Assembly (NCBI GenBank): GCA_041191405.1 | Contig: JBEEOW010000055.1 | Span: 1 to 12,233 of the forward strand | DNA: 12,233 bases | Direction of reading: 5' to 3' | From: JBEEOW01 sp041191405 | Lineage (GTDB): Bacteria; Bacteroidota; Bacteroidia; Cytophagales; UBA9547 | Part shown: piece after piece, positions 1 to 8,116 of the stretch | How positions within the stretch are numbered: position 1 is the first letter of the stretch | How the letters are laid out: each line of letters opens with the position of its first letter | Notes under the pieces: model-generated | Databases searched by the model: none | The model's input: the letters and a program-made list of their open reading frames with translations, nothing else | Told to the model about the DNA's origin: nothing | Program-made: the position numbers and the translations under genes

Positions 1-136
1 ATTAGTAAATAGATTTATAAAAACGAATAAGTTTTAATCTCTAGAGTTTTGACGCATTTAAAAAAAAGTACTGGTTTTTATTTTCTACGTATTTTTAATG
101 ATTTTTATTGGGATTTATTTTTTAATTCAAAATACT
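1..136. other. A+T-rich non-coding upstream region
   Basis: There is no convincing open reading frame, hairpin or RNA gene between the window start and the first promoter box. The stretch is dominated by A and T tracts and probably lies between gene 1 and an unseen upstream gene. Confidence 0.5.
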
Positions 137-165
137 TGTTACTTTTTTATTATTCAAATGTCTCT
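137..165 (+). promoter_or_regulatory. ECF-sigma-like promoter box, gene 1 (site S1)
   Basis: The box reads TGTTACTTTTTT, with GTTAC at 138-142 and GTCTCTA starting at 160, exactly 17 bases after the C. The same element with the same spacing recurs at 5872, 8117, 9014 and 9293. ECF sigma factors typically use an AAC-type -35 followed by a T-rich stretch and a GTC or CGT -10 about 16-17 bases later. Transcription would begin near 170, leaving a short leader of about 25 bases before the ATG at 195. That it is a promoter is inferred from recurrence, spacing and position. Confidence 0.65.
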
Positions 166-194
166 AAGATTATAAAGTTAAATCATTTATAATC

Positions 195-3100
195 ATGAAA
201 ATCAATAGAATAAAAAGAGAGATATTTTTATTGTTGAGTATTCTCTTTTGTAATTCCTATTTAGTGTTCGGTCAGACTTGTTATAATACATGGAATTCTT
301 CTATAAAGTATGGAATAGATACATCTAATTCATTAGGTACTCCATATCAAGTAAGTAATGATGGTCATAATTATACAGTAAGGTTTGCTAATGTAAATAG
401 TGAGCCTAAATCAAATTCATGTTGTGAATGGTCTAATTGGATTGATGAAGGAGTCTGTTTTGTAAAAGCGATAAGTCCTGCCTCATATACACCTAAAGTT
501 TATGTAAATGCTTCATTTAAGCCAATATATCATACAACAAGAGGTGTTGCTGGTATTGCTACTAGTACAGGATTACCTAAAGGAGTTAAAGCAAAGTTTT
601 TAAATGACTCAATTATAATTAGTGGAATTCCACAGGAAATAGGTGTTTTTAATTATTTAATTACTGCCGAAGGAAATATTGAAACAGCTACTGGAACAAT
701 AAATGTTCTTGAAAAACAAGAAAATTCAAGTAAAAGATTACAGGTTGCTTGTGCTTCTGCATGGGTATCAGGAGGTTCATATACAAATGGTTCTTCCCAA
801 GTAAAAAGTAATTTTTCCGGTTCTTGGAAGAACTATTTATGTGTTTATGTTACATGTGGTACATATGCACCTTCGGCATCAACATATGCAGTTTGGCAAG
901 ATAATGGGGCTTGTTCTTCTTGTACTAGTGCATCAATAACAGCACATCCAAATACTAGTACTGTTTCAACTTGTTCAGGCACTGCATTTTCTGCACTAAC
1001 TGTAACTGCTGCAGGTTCAGCAACATTATCTTATCAATGGCAACAATCAACAACAGGTACATCAGGATGGACTAATGCAAGTGGAGGTACAGGTGCAACA
1101 ACTGCTTCATATACACCGCCAAGCAGTACTGCAGGAACATTATACTACAGATGTGTTGTAACTTCGAGTTGTGATAATTCAACAGCAACTAGTAATGCTT
1201 CAGGAGCAAGAACAGTAAATGCTTTACCAACCACAGTAACTGTAACAGGCGGAGGGGCCATCTGTTCAGGCTCATCAACCACCTTAACAGCTTCTAATGG
1301 TTCATCAGGAACCATCTATTGGCAAAACACCACAAGCAGTGGAACCTCCACTGCAACCGCATCTTCATCACAGTCAGTGAGTAGTGCAGGAACGTATTAC
1401 TTTAGAGCACAATCAGCACAAGGTTGTTGGGGAACACAAGGCAGTGCCACCATTACAGTCAATGCCTTACCAACCACAGTAACTGTAACAGGCGGAGGGG
1501 CCATCTGTTCAGGTTCATCAACCACCTTAACAGCTTCTAATGGTTCATCAGGAACCATCTATTGGCAAAACACAACAAGTAGTGGAACATCCACCGCAAC
1601 CGCATCTTCATCACAGTCAGTGAGTAGTGCAGGTACATATTACTTTAGAGCACAATCGGCACAAGGTTGCTGGGGAACACAAGGCAGTGCCACCATTACA
1701 GTCAATGCCTTACCAACTACAGTAACTGTAACAGGCGGAGGGGCCATCTGTTCAGGTTCATCAACCACCTTAACAGCTTCTAATGGTTCATCAGGAACCA
1801 TCTATTGGCAAAACACAACAAGTAGTGGAACATCCACAGCAACCGCATCTTCATCACAGTCAGTGAGTAGTGCAGGTACATATTACTTTAGAGCACAATC
1901 GGCACAAGGTTGCTGGGGAACAGAAGGAAGTGCCACCATTACAGTCAATGCCTTACCAACCACAGTAACGGTAACAGGTGGAGGGGCCATCTGTTCAGGC
2001 TCATCAACCACCTTAACAGCTTCTAATGGTTCATCAGGAACCATCTATTGGCAAAACACAACAAGTAGTGGAACATCCACCGCAACCGCATCTTCATCAC
2101 AGTCAGTGAGTAGTGCAGGAACGTATTTCTTTAGAGCACAATCAGCACAAGGTTGCTGGGGAACAGAAGGAAGTGCTACCATTACAGTCAATGCCTTACC
2201 AACCACAGTAACTGTAACAGGCGGAGGGGCCATCTGTTCAGGTTCATCAACCACCTTAACAGCTTCTAATGGTTCATCAGGAACCATCTATTGGCAAAAC
2301 ACCACAAGTAGTGGAACATCCACTGCAACCGCATCTTCATCACAGTCAGTGAGTAGTGCAGGAACGTATTACTTTAGAGCACAATCAGCACAAGGCTGTT
2401 GGGGAACAGAAGGCAGTGCCACAATCACAGTCAATGCCTTACCAACCACAGTAACTGTAACAGGCGGAGGGGCCATCTGTTCAGGTTCATCAACCACCTT
2501 AACAGCTTCTAATGGTTCATCAGGAACCATCTATTGGCAAAACACCACAAGCAGTGGAACCTCCACTGCAACCGCATCTTCATCACAGTCAGTGAGTAGT
2601 GCAGGAACGTATTACTTTAGAGCACAATCAGCACAAGGCTGCTGGGGAACACAAGGTAGTGCCACTATTACTGTAACTGCTTTGCCAACAATCACATCAA
2701 CTACAGGAGCTGCTCGAGGTGTAGCTGCTACTGCAAGCATACAAGCCACTTCAAGTGCAGGCACAATAAACTGGTATACAGCTTCAAGCGGAGGAAGTGT
2801 TATAGGAACAAGTAATTCTGGAGCTTCTTGGACAACTCCAAGTATTTCATCAAATACAACCTATTATGCAGAAGCTACAAATAATGGATGTGTTTCAGCG
2901 TCAAGAACTGCTGTTAGTGCAACAGTAAGTGACGCATTATTAATTATAGGAAAAGATAATAGTGCATCTTTTAATCAAAAACAAACTAATAATACTACTG
3001 ATTCATTAAGAGTTTTTGTGTCAACTTATGCAGCAAATAATGCTTCAAATAGTGGTACAATTACAAATGATGTTTCTTATATAGCTATAGCAAATAATGG

Positions 3101-3989
3101 TGGAAAATTAAAAGCTACATCTACATCAAATGCTGAAAAACCTTCAGGTATATACAGTAGGTTTGAAAGAGAATGGCAAGTAACTAATACAAATTTTAGT
3201 GATGATTTTTCGCTAGAAATTGAATGGATAAATGCTGGAAATGTAACTCTTTCTGATTTGAGATTATTAGTAGATAGTGATGGCGACTTTTCTAATGCAA
3301 CTGCATATAGCACAGCAGATGGTTTAACGTTTGAAATTGGGTCTATTATAGTACGTGGAATTAAAACAACTATGATTCCAAGCGGGTCAACAAGGTATAT
3401 AACTATTGGTTCAATTAGTTCAAGTACACCTTTGCCTATTGATTTACTTTCATTTAAAGCAGAGATTAATGAAAATATGGTAGATGTAAACTGGAGTACT
3501 GCTAGTGAAATTAATAATGATTATTTTATTTTAGAAAAATCATTTGATGGAAGAAACTGGACTAAAGCTACTGAATTGAAAGCTATTGGAAATAGTAATT
3601 TACAAACTAATTATTCATGGATAGATGTCTCAAATTATGTTGGTTTGTGTTATTATAAACTTACACAGGTTGATAAAGATGGTACAACAAAATCATTTGA
3701 TATAGTTTCAGTTGATAAAAATAAATCAAATATTTTACATGATATTTTGCTATATCCTAACCCGACTTCTGATCATTTTTCTTTAGAATATATTTCAGAA
3801 AGTGAAGATGAATTTAATGTCATAATAGAGTCTGACAACGGAAAAGAAGTATATAATCAAAGGCATCATATTAATAAAGGAGAAAATATTTTACATATAT
3901 CTTCTGAAGAATTTGCAAGTGGCTTGTACATTGTTGTAATTGAAAATAATAACGGATTGAAAGTAACTAAAAAGGTTATTAAGGATTAG
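195..3989 (+). CDS. T9SS-secreted adhesin with six identical Ig-like repeats
   Basis: A 1264-residue secreted surface protein, probably an adhesin. Residues 1-27 are a Sec signal peptide ending VFG-Q. Two Cys-containing segments (about 29-90 and 184-240) have the W...Y..G..V...Y...P...W...G.C layout of chitinase-type carbohydrate-binding modules (CBM5/12-like). Between them, near 110-175, is a segment with GLPKGV and ISGIP like a putative Ig (He_PIG) fold. An Ig-like domain (about 243-342) leads into six 81-residue repeats at 343-828, each with two Cys (AICSG and GCWGT) that could form a disulfide. Another Ig-like domain (829-910) and a beta-rich segment with REWQVTNT follow. An Fn3-like domain starts at PIDLLSF (1079 on), and a type A sorting domain (1183-1264) has YPNPTSDHF and SGLYIVVIE. 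T9SS tails direct export across the outer membrane and usually surface attachment. The ligand is unknown. The ATG fits the signal peptide and the short leader. Confidence 0.9.
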   Translation: MKINRIKREIFLLLSILFCNSYLVFGQTCYNTWNSSIKYGIDTSNSLGTPYQVSNDGHNYTVRFANVNSEPKSNSCCEWSNWIDEGVCFVKAISPASYTPKVYVNASFKPIYHTTRGVAGIATSTGLPKGVKAKFLNDSIIISGIPQEIGVFNYLITAEGNIETATGTINVLEKQENSSKRLQVACASAWVSGGSYTNGSSQVKSNFSGSWKNYLCVYVTCGTYAPSASTYAVWQDNGACSSCTSASITAHPNTSTVSTCSGTAFSALTVTAAGSATLSYQWQQSTTGTSGWTNASGGTGATTASYTPPSSTAGTLYYRCVVTSSCDNSTATSNASGARTVNALPTTVTVTGGGAICSGSSTTLTASNGSSGTIYWQNTTSSGTSTATASSSQSVSSAGTYYFRAQSAQGCWGTQGSATITVNALPTTVTVTGGGAICSGSSTTLTASNGSSGTIYWQNTTSSGTSTATASSSQSVSSAGTYYFRAQSAQGCWGTQGSATITVNALPTTVTVTGGGAICSGSSTTLTASNGSSGTIYWQNTTSSGTSTATASSSQSVSSAGTYYFRAQSAQGCWGTEGSATITVNALPTTVTVTGGGAICSGSSTTLTASNGSSGTIYWQNTTSSGTSTATASSSQSVSSAGTYFFRAQSAQGCWGTEGSATITVNALPTTVTVTGGGAICSGSSTTLTASNGSSGTIYWQNTTSSGTSTATASSSQSVSSAGTYYFRAQSAQGCWGTEGSATITVNALPTTVTVTGGGAICSGSSTTLTASNGSSGTIYWQNTTSSGTSTATASSSQSVSSAGTYYFRAQSAQGCWGTQGSATITVTALPTITSTTGAARGVAATASIQATSSAGTINWYTASSGGSVIGTSNSGASWTTPSISSNTTYYAEATNNGCVSASRTAVSATVSDALLIIGKDNSASFNQKQTNNTTDSLRVFVSTYAANNASNSGTITNDVSYIAIANNGGKLKATSTSNAEKPSGIYSRFEREWQVTNTNFSDDFSLEIEWINAGNVTLSDLRLLVDSDGDFSNATAYSTADGLTFEIGSIIVRGIKTTMIPSGSTRYITIGSISSSTPLPIDLLSFKAEINENMVDVNWSTASEINNDYFILEKSFDGRNWTKATELKAIGNSNLQTNYSWIDVSNYVGLCYYKLTQVDKDGTTKSFDIVSVDKNKSNILHDILLYPNPTSDHFSLEYISESEDEFNVIIESDNGKEVYNQRHHINKGENILHISSEEFASGLYIVVIENNNGLKVTKKVIKD
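1221..2678 (+). repeat. Six tandem 243-bp repeats inside gene 1
   Basis: Units start at 1221, 1464, 1707, 1950, 2193 and 2436, each exactly 243 bp (81 codons) and nearly identical at DNA level. Protein differences are limited to the GTQ/GTE site (Q,Q,E,E,E,Q in order), one Y to F in unit 4 and edge residues. Synonymous variants are shared between non-adjacent units (for example, units 1 and 6 share AGCAGTGGAACCTCCACTGC), which suggests shuffling by recombination or gene conversion. The units look clearly richer in G+C, with more ACC and GCC codons, than the A+T-rich flanks. Copy number may vary between strains and is prone to assembly collapse. Confidence 0.95.
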
Positions 3990-4010
3990 TTTTAAATTGG
4001 ATACATTTTA

Positions 4011-4060
4011 AAAGTGTGTAAATATTTATAATGAAATACTTACACACTTTATTATTTTTA
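4011..4060 (+). terminator. Intrinsic terminator after gene 1
   Basis: AAAGTGTGTAA at 4011-4021 pairs perfectly with TTACACACTTT at 4040-4050. After one mismatch, a further five pairs (TATTT/AAATA) extend the stem to a 6-base loop. The following ATTATTTTTA is a weak T tract. It lies 22 bases after the gene 1 stop. Confidence 0.7.
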
Positions 4061-4108
4061 AATAGAGTAATTAAACTATATATATTTATATTTAAGTTTA
4101 ATTACGTA

Positions 4109-4136
4109 GTAACTATGTTTTTTCAAAATCGTATTA
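4109..4136 (+). promoter_or_regulatory. Diverged ECF-like box, gene 2 (site S2)
   Basis: GTAAC at 4109-4113 is followed, exactly 17 bases later, by GTATTA at 4131 (preceded by C, giving CGTA). The spacing matches the five clear sites, but the -10 is GTA instead of GTC and the T run is shifted. CGTA is a usual -10 for some ECF sigma factors, such as Bacillus SigW. A competing housekeeping-type promoter is possible just downstream: TTG at 4170-4172, 17 bases, then TAGATTG at 4190-4196, resembling the Bacteroidota TAnnTTTG -7 element. That would suit the internal start at 4240. A perfect 14-bp palindrome, TGATTTATAAATCA, overlaps the region at 4171-4184. Confidence 0.35.
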
Positions 4137-4203
4137 ATGCAACATAGTAGATTATTCCTAAATGAATAGTTGATTTATAAATCATTTATTAGATTGTTTT
4201 ATT

Positions 4204-5523
4204 ATGAAAAACGTAATTTATTTTAGTGATTTTTTTATTATGCTAAAAAAATCAAAATTGAAAAGATTTAGTTTATCTCTTTTGAGTAAATTAACGTGTG
4301 TGTTAATTTGTTTGTTTTTTTCTCCTTATATATCAAAGGCTGCTTTAGTTGAAGGAGATAATAGTAATTATGTTGGTCTACTAAATGGAGGTGCAACTTC
4401 TACAACAGTAACCCATACCCAAGATGCCGGTTCCAATCGTTTTATGATTGTTTATGTTTATATTGCGGGCAGTAGAACTACTACTAGTGTTACTTTTAAT
4501 GGAGTTGCTTTAACGCAACTAGGTGCAAAAACTTCAGTTGCAGGCAATACAGGGCAATGGACAGTATGGTATAAGGCAGGTTTAACAGCATCCACTGGAG
4601 GAAGTTTAGTTGCTAATTTTGACGCATGCCCCTACGATATGATAAGTGTTTCTGCATATTCTTTTACAAATTGTAATGGAATTGGTGTGGATAATTATAA
4701 TGGAGCAACTGCATTGAATAATACAACTAGTCTTACGATAAGTTCAAATTCAATGATTGTTGCTGGATGTATAGCTGGAGGTAATACCTCAGCTTATGTT
4801 GAAATTCCTGATGGAACAACTAGAACTTTAGATTGGAATGGAGGTTCTGGAACTTATTCTTGGGGTGGAATATCTCCTTCATTAACATCTGGAGCTAAAA
4901 CTATTCAAGGAGGATCTACTTCCAATGCAGGTATTTGGGGAGTAGAGATTAAAGAATATACTGCAGTTCCAATAGAATTACTTTCCTTTAACGCTGAAGT
5001 AAAAAATAAAAATGTAAGTGTAAATTGGAAAACTGCCTCAGAAACCAATAATGATTATTTTATTATTGAAAAATCTTATGATGGGACAAATTGGACCAAA
5101 GCTACTGAATTAAAAGCTATTGGAAATAGTAACTTACAATCCAATTATTCGTGGATAGATGTTGCAAATGATGTTGGTTTATGCTATTATAAATTAACTC
5201 AAGTTGATAAAGATGGATCCAAACAATCATTTGATATTATTTCAATTGATAAAAATAAATCAAATGTACTTGAAGATATAAAATTATATCCTAACCCGAC
5301 TTCCGATCATTTTTCTTTAGAGTATATTTCTGAAAGTGATGATGAATTTATTGTTATAATAGAGTCTGACAACGGAAAAGAAGTTTATAATAAAAGACAT
5401 CAAATTTTAAAAGGCGAAAATTTTTTAAATATATCTTCATCTGATTTTGAGAGTGGTTTGTATTTAGTTTTGATTGAAAATAATAAAGGCTTGAAAGTAA
5501 CTAAAAAGGTTGTTAAAGAGTAA
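4204..5523 (+). CDS. T9SS type A sorting-domain surface protein
   Basis: A 439-residue secreted protein of unknown ligand or activity. The signal peptide is long (cleavage near SKA-A, residue 46). A second ATG at 4240 gives MLKKSKLKRFSLSLL, a more ordinary signal peptide, and may be the true start. Residues about 47-250 form one beta-sandwich-like domain with SNRFMIVYVYIAG, VTFNGVALTQLG and VWYKAGLTASTGG, a pattern common in secreted bacterial proteins but without a function I can name. An Fn3-like domain begins at PIELLSF (256 on), and the type A sorting domain (about 358-439) carries YPNPTSDHFSLEYIS and ESGLYLVLIENN. From PIELLSF onward it is nearly the same as the end of gene 1, so the tails are recent paralogues while the N-terminal domains are unrelated. 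A strong terminator follows closely, so it is likely monocistronic. Confidence 0.88.
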   Translation: MKNVIYFSDFFIMLKKSKLKRFSLSLLSKLTCVLICLFFSPYISKAALVEGDNSNYVGLLNGGATSTTVTHTQDAGSNRFMIVYVYIAGSRTTTSVTFNGVALTQLGAKTSVAGNTGQWTVWYKAGLTASTGGSLVANFDACPYDMISVSAYSFTNCNGIGVDNYNGATALNNTTSLTISSNSMIVAGCIAGGNTSAYVEIPDGTTRTLDWNGGSGTYSWGGISPSLTSGAKTIQGGSTSNAGIWGVEIKEYTAVPIELLSFNAEVKNKNVSVNWKTASETNNDYFIIEKSYDGTNWTKATELKAIGNSNLQSNYSWIDVANDVGLCYYKLTQVDKDGSKQSFDIISIDKNKSNVLEDIKLYPNPTSDHFSLEYISESDDEFIVIIESDNGKEVYNKRHQILKGENFLNISSSDFESGLYLVLIENNKGLKVTKKVVKE

Positions 5524-5543
5524 ATTAAGATTATATAAACTAT

Positions 5544-5590
5544 AAAGTGGATGAATATTTTTTTAAATGATATTCATCCACTTTTTTATT
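5544..5590 (+). terminator. Strong intrinsic terminator after gene 2
   Basis: A perfect 15-bp stem, AAAGTGGATGAATAT (5544-5558) with ATATTCATCCACTTT (5570-5584), encloses an 11-base A/T loop and runs straight into a T tract. It starts 21 bases after the gene 2 stop. Confidence 0.9.
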
Positions 5591-5871
5591 TTTAATTTTT
5601 AAAAGTATTTTTTAGAAATTATGACAATTAATGTTTCAAAATGATTTTTTTATGTGTAATTAATAGTTATAAATCAGGATATTAATCATGTAGGACGTCT
5701 GAGATTTTAAGATTATATTGAATTGTTAAAAGTTAATCATTTACGACTTTTTTAGTTTTAATAAATATAAGCTTCGAATTCATAAAACACCCTAAAATGC
5801 CAAATATAAATGGTATTAAATCTATGGGAAGTAAGTATTTTAAATGATTTTTATTTTTCTTCTCAAAATGA
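5591..5871. other. Gene-free A+T-rich spacer before gene 3
   Basis: About 280 bases with no supported gene. The longest thing I notice is a 16-codon frame from the ATG at 5798, with no ribosome-binding or homology support. I see no strong hairpin, no G-rich loop like those at 8195 and 9137, and no second promoter box. Confidence 0.5.
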
Positions 5872-5900
5872 TGTTACTTTTTTTTAGTTCGATTGTCTTA
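5872..5900 (+). promoter_or_regulatory. ECF-sigma-like promoter box, gene 3 (site S3)
   Basis: GTTAC at 5873-5877 is followed by a long T run, with GTCTTA starting at 5895, exactly 17 bases after the C. It matches the clear consensus in full (TGTTACTTTTT, TTGTCTTA). Transcription from near 5905 would give a leader of about 95 bases if translation starts at 6000, including CCCCC at 5988-5992. Confidence 0.68.
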
Positions 5901-5999
5901 AGGTTAAATATTGCTAAATGATGTTTGAGTACACAAATATGATTATTATATCTGAAGTCAAAATTTATGGAAAATTATTCATTTAATCCCCCAAAAAAC

Positions 6000-7940
6000 A
6001 TGTTAAGGATTATTAAGTTAAGTTTTATAAAAGATATATTTTTTATTAATGAAAAGTTCAAAAATCAACAATCTGTTGTTTTTTTAACTTTTAAAAGTAT
6101 AATATTGTTTCTTTTTCTTATATCTAGTTTAAAAGTTTTTGCTTCGGGTAATGCAAATGTAACCATCAGTTCAGGTGCAACTGCAAATGGTTCATTTAGT
6201 TTATCGGGTGGTACTTATACCTTTACTCCAAGTGCAGACAATGCTGTGGTAAATATTACAACTTTAACGGGTTATTTAACTGGAGGAAGTAATGTGACTA
6301 TTTTAACTGCGTGTAGTGGTTCTGGTAGCCAAAGTGGTAATGTTACTATATCAGGCGCAATAACCGCAGCTTTAACAGCCCAAAAAACATTTACTATTAC
6401 TGCTGCAGGAACTATCACTGTAAGTAGTGCTGTTAACCTTTCAAGTACTGGAGGTGTTGCTGGTGGTATTATTAGTTTTTCAGGTGCAACAGGTATTACT
6501 ACCAATGCATTAATTTCTACGTCAGGTAGTTCTCCTTCAACTGCTGGTTCTGGAGCAACAGGTGGAGCTGGAGGTTCCATAACATTAACTTCTTCAGGAG
6601 GTGCTGTAACTGTAAGTGCAGGTCTAACTTCTCAAGGTGCAGCCGGAGGTACTGCTGGTACTGCCTCAGGAGGAGCAGGAGGTACAATTTCAATTACCGG
6701 TACAAGCGTAACAATTGGAACTGCTGGGTCAATTCAAACACAAGGTGGAACAGGTCCAGGAGCAAATGGTGGTGCTGGAGGATCTGTAAGTGTAACTTCT
6801 AGTTCTTCTACAATTTCAATTACTAGGGCGATTACTACGACAGGGGGGAATGCAGGAAGTGCAAATACAGGACAAAGGGGAGGAAATGCTGGAGCTGTTA
6901 CTTTAACTGCCTATACCACATTATCAGTAACTGGTACTATAACAGCAACTGGTGGTTCTAACGGTGGATATTATTACCAATGTGGAGGTAGTGGAGCTAC
7001 GGTTACTGTTAGAGGTACTTCAGTTTCAACTAGTACTATCACAACTACAGCTGGAACAAGTGGAGGTGGAGCATCAGGTTGCGGTTCAAATGGATCAACA
7101 TCAAGTTGTACTAAAGGTAATGTAGGAGCAGCTTCAAGTACTCCAACAGTGAACAGAAATTCAGCAATGACAAATATTACCCATACAACGAATTTAATTA
7201 CTGCTATAGGTACTGTCTCTGGATTGCCTACTGGGGTAAGTGCTTCTTACTCAAGTAATACAATTACAATTAGCGGAACGCCAACAGCAGTGGCTTGTAC
7301 TTATGCATATACCTTAAATCCAACCACTTCGAGCTCGTGTGGTATTGCAGCTGGTTCGGGAACAATAACTGTAGTTACTCCAGTACCTGTTGAATTACTT
7401 ACATTTAATGCCATATTAAATGACAATTATATTGAAGTTGAATGGAATACAAGTGCAGAAAGTAACAATGATTTTTATATTATTGAAAAATCTCATGATG
7501 GGGTTAATTGGACTGAAGTTGCAAAAATAAAAGGTGCTGGCAATAGTAATGTTAAAACGCATTATTCGTGGTTAGATATTTCAATGTATGCAGGAGTTAG
7601 TTATTATAAATTATCACAAGTTGATTTGGATGGTACGAGAGAATCATTTGATATTGTTTCGGTAAATAATACACATTATAAAGGATTAAATGCGGCTGAA
7701 ATCTACCCTAATCCTTCAATAGATAATTTTAATTTGGAGTATTTTTCTGAACATGATGATGAACTTTCTATAATCATTGAATCAGATCTGGGGCAAGAAT
7801 TATATTTTCAAAAATATGCTGTTACAAAAGGAAATAATATTATTCAAATTTATACTGAATCGCTAATGCCAGGCCTATATTTAGTATTAATTGAAAATAA
7901 TTCAGGTTCAAAGATTTCCAAGAAGTTGGTCAAAAAATAA
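6000..7940 (+). CDS. Gly/Ser/Thr-rich T9SS surface protein
   Basis: A 646-residue secreted protein. The frame is open from an ATG at 5967 (657 residues), but I prefer the ATG at 6000: its MLRIIKL start and the DNA around it match gene 5 (MYRIIKL), including the upstream TTAATCCCC. The signal peptide is long, with cleavage near VFA-S (residue 48). Residues about 50-385 are low-complexity Gly/Ser/Thr/Ala sequence with recurring GGAGGxIxxT and SxGGxVTVSA-like strands, which suggests a beta-helix or stacked beta fold as in filamentous adhesins; no catalytic motif is seen. A putative Ig segment (about 385-458, GLPTGV and ISGTP) leads into an Fn3-like domain at PVPVELLTF (461 on) and a type A sorting domain (about 567-646, YPNPSIDNF, PGLYLVLIENN). 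The tail is related to those of genes 1 and 2 but more diverged. Function is unknown; adhesin or surface matrix protein is the best guess. Confidence 0.85.
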   Translation: MLRIIKLSFIKDIFFINEKFKNQQSVVFLTFKSIILFLFLISSLKVFASGNANVTISSGATANGSFSLSGGTYTFTPSADNAVVNITTLTGYLTGGSNVTILTACSGSGSQSGNVTISGAITAALTAQKTFTITAAGTITVSSAVNLSSTGGVAGGIISFSGATGITTNALISTSGSSPSTAGSGATGGAGGSITLTSSGGAVTVSAGLTSQGAAGGTAGTASGGAGGTISITGTSVTIGTAGSIQTQGGTGPGANGGAGGSVSVTSSSSTISITRAITTTGGNAGSANTGQRGGNAGAVTLTAYTTLSVTGTITATGGSNGGYYYQCGGSGATVTVRGTSVSTSTITTTAGTSGGGASGCGSNGSTSSCTKGNVGAASSTPTVNRNSAMTNITHTTNLITAIGTVSGLPTGVSASYSSNTITISGTPTAVACTYAYTLNPTTSSSCGIAAGSGTITVVTPVPVELLTFNAILNDNYIEVEWNTSAESNNDFYIIEKSHDGVNWTEVAKIKGAGNSNVKTHYSWLDISMYAGVSYYKLSQVDLDGTRESFDIVSVNNTHYKGLNAAEIYPNPSIDNFNLEYFSEHDDELSIIIESDLGQELYFQKYAVTKGNNIIQIYTESLMPGLYLVLIENNSGSKISKKLVKK

Positions 7941-7975
7941 CATTTTGAGAACTTATCATTGTAACTTTAAAATAG

Positions 7976-8030
7976 ATAAATATTCATTTAAAAAATATTT
8001 TAATTTTTTTAAATGAATATTTATTTTTTA
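7976..8030 (+). terminator. Strong intrinsic terminator after gene 3
   Basis: ATAAATATTCATTTAAA (7976-7992) pairs perfectly over 17 bp with TTTAAATGAATATTTAT (8008-8024). The inner A and T tracts could extend the stem, and a T run follows. It begins 36 bases after the gene 3 stop. Confidence 0.85.
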
Positions 8031-8116
8031 AATTGTTGTAAGTGAGTTATTTATATTGTATTTTATAGTTAGTGATTGTAAAATTTAATTTTTTTTTTAA
8101 AAAAAGTTAAAAAACG

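Noticed and set aside
2045..2287. 80-codon antisense frame inside the gene 1 repeats
   Set aside because: It is a shadow of the repeat units on the other strand, with no signal, start context or promoter; it arises because the repeats are open in several frames.
1221..2678. CRISPR-like or transposon-like tandem array
   Set aside because: The units are 243 bp, in frame, contiguous without spacers and encode Ig-like domains.
3077..3313. 78-codon antisense frame in gene 1
   Set aside because: It lies wholly within a well-supported coding region and has no sign of its own expression.
4171..4184. Perfect palindrome TGATTTATAAATCA as an operator
   Set aside because: Short A+T-rich palindromes are frequent in DNA of this composition, and it is not repeated at the other promoters.
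4489..4520. GTTACTTTT inside gene 2 as a further ECF-like box
   Set aside because: There is no GTC or GTA 17 bases after the C, and it lies within coding sequence.
5798..5848. 16-codon frame MPNINGIKSMGSKYFK
   Set aside because: It is too short, in A+T-rich spacer, with no start context, conservation evidence or nearby promoter.
6272..6580. 102-codon antisense frame, Pro/Val-rich, in gene 3
   Set aside because: The composition is the expected reverse complement of Gly/Thr/Ser-rich codons (ACC/GGT to Pro/Val types), so it is a shadow.
6841..6850. G run (CAGGGGGG) that might be a third G-loop hairpin
   Set aside because: It is inside the gene 3 coding region and lacks the ATTTAC/GTAAAT stem, promoter box and terminator.
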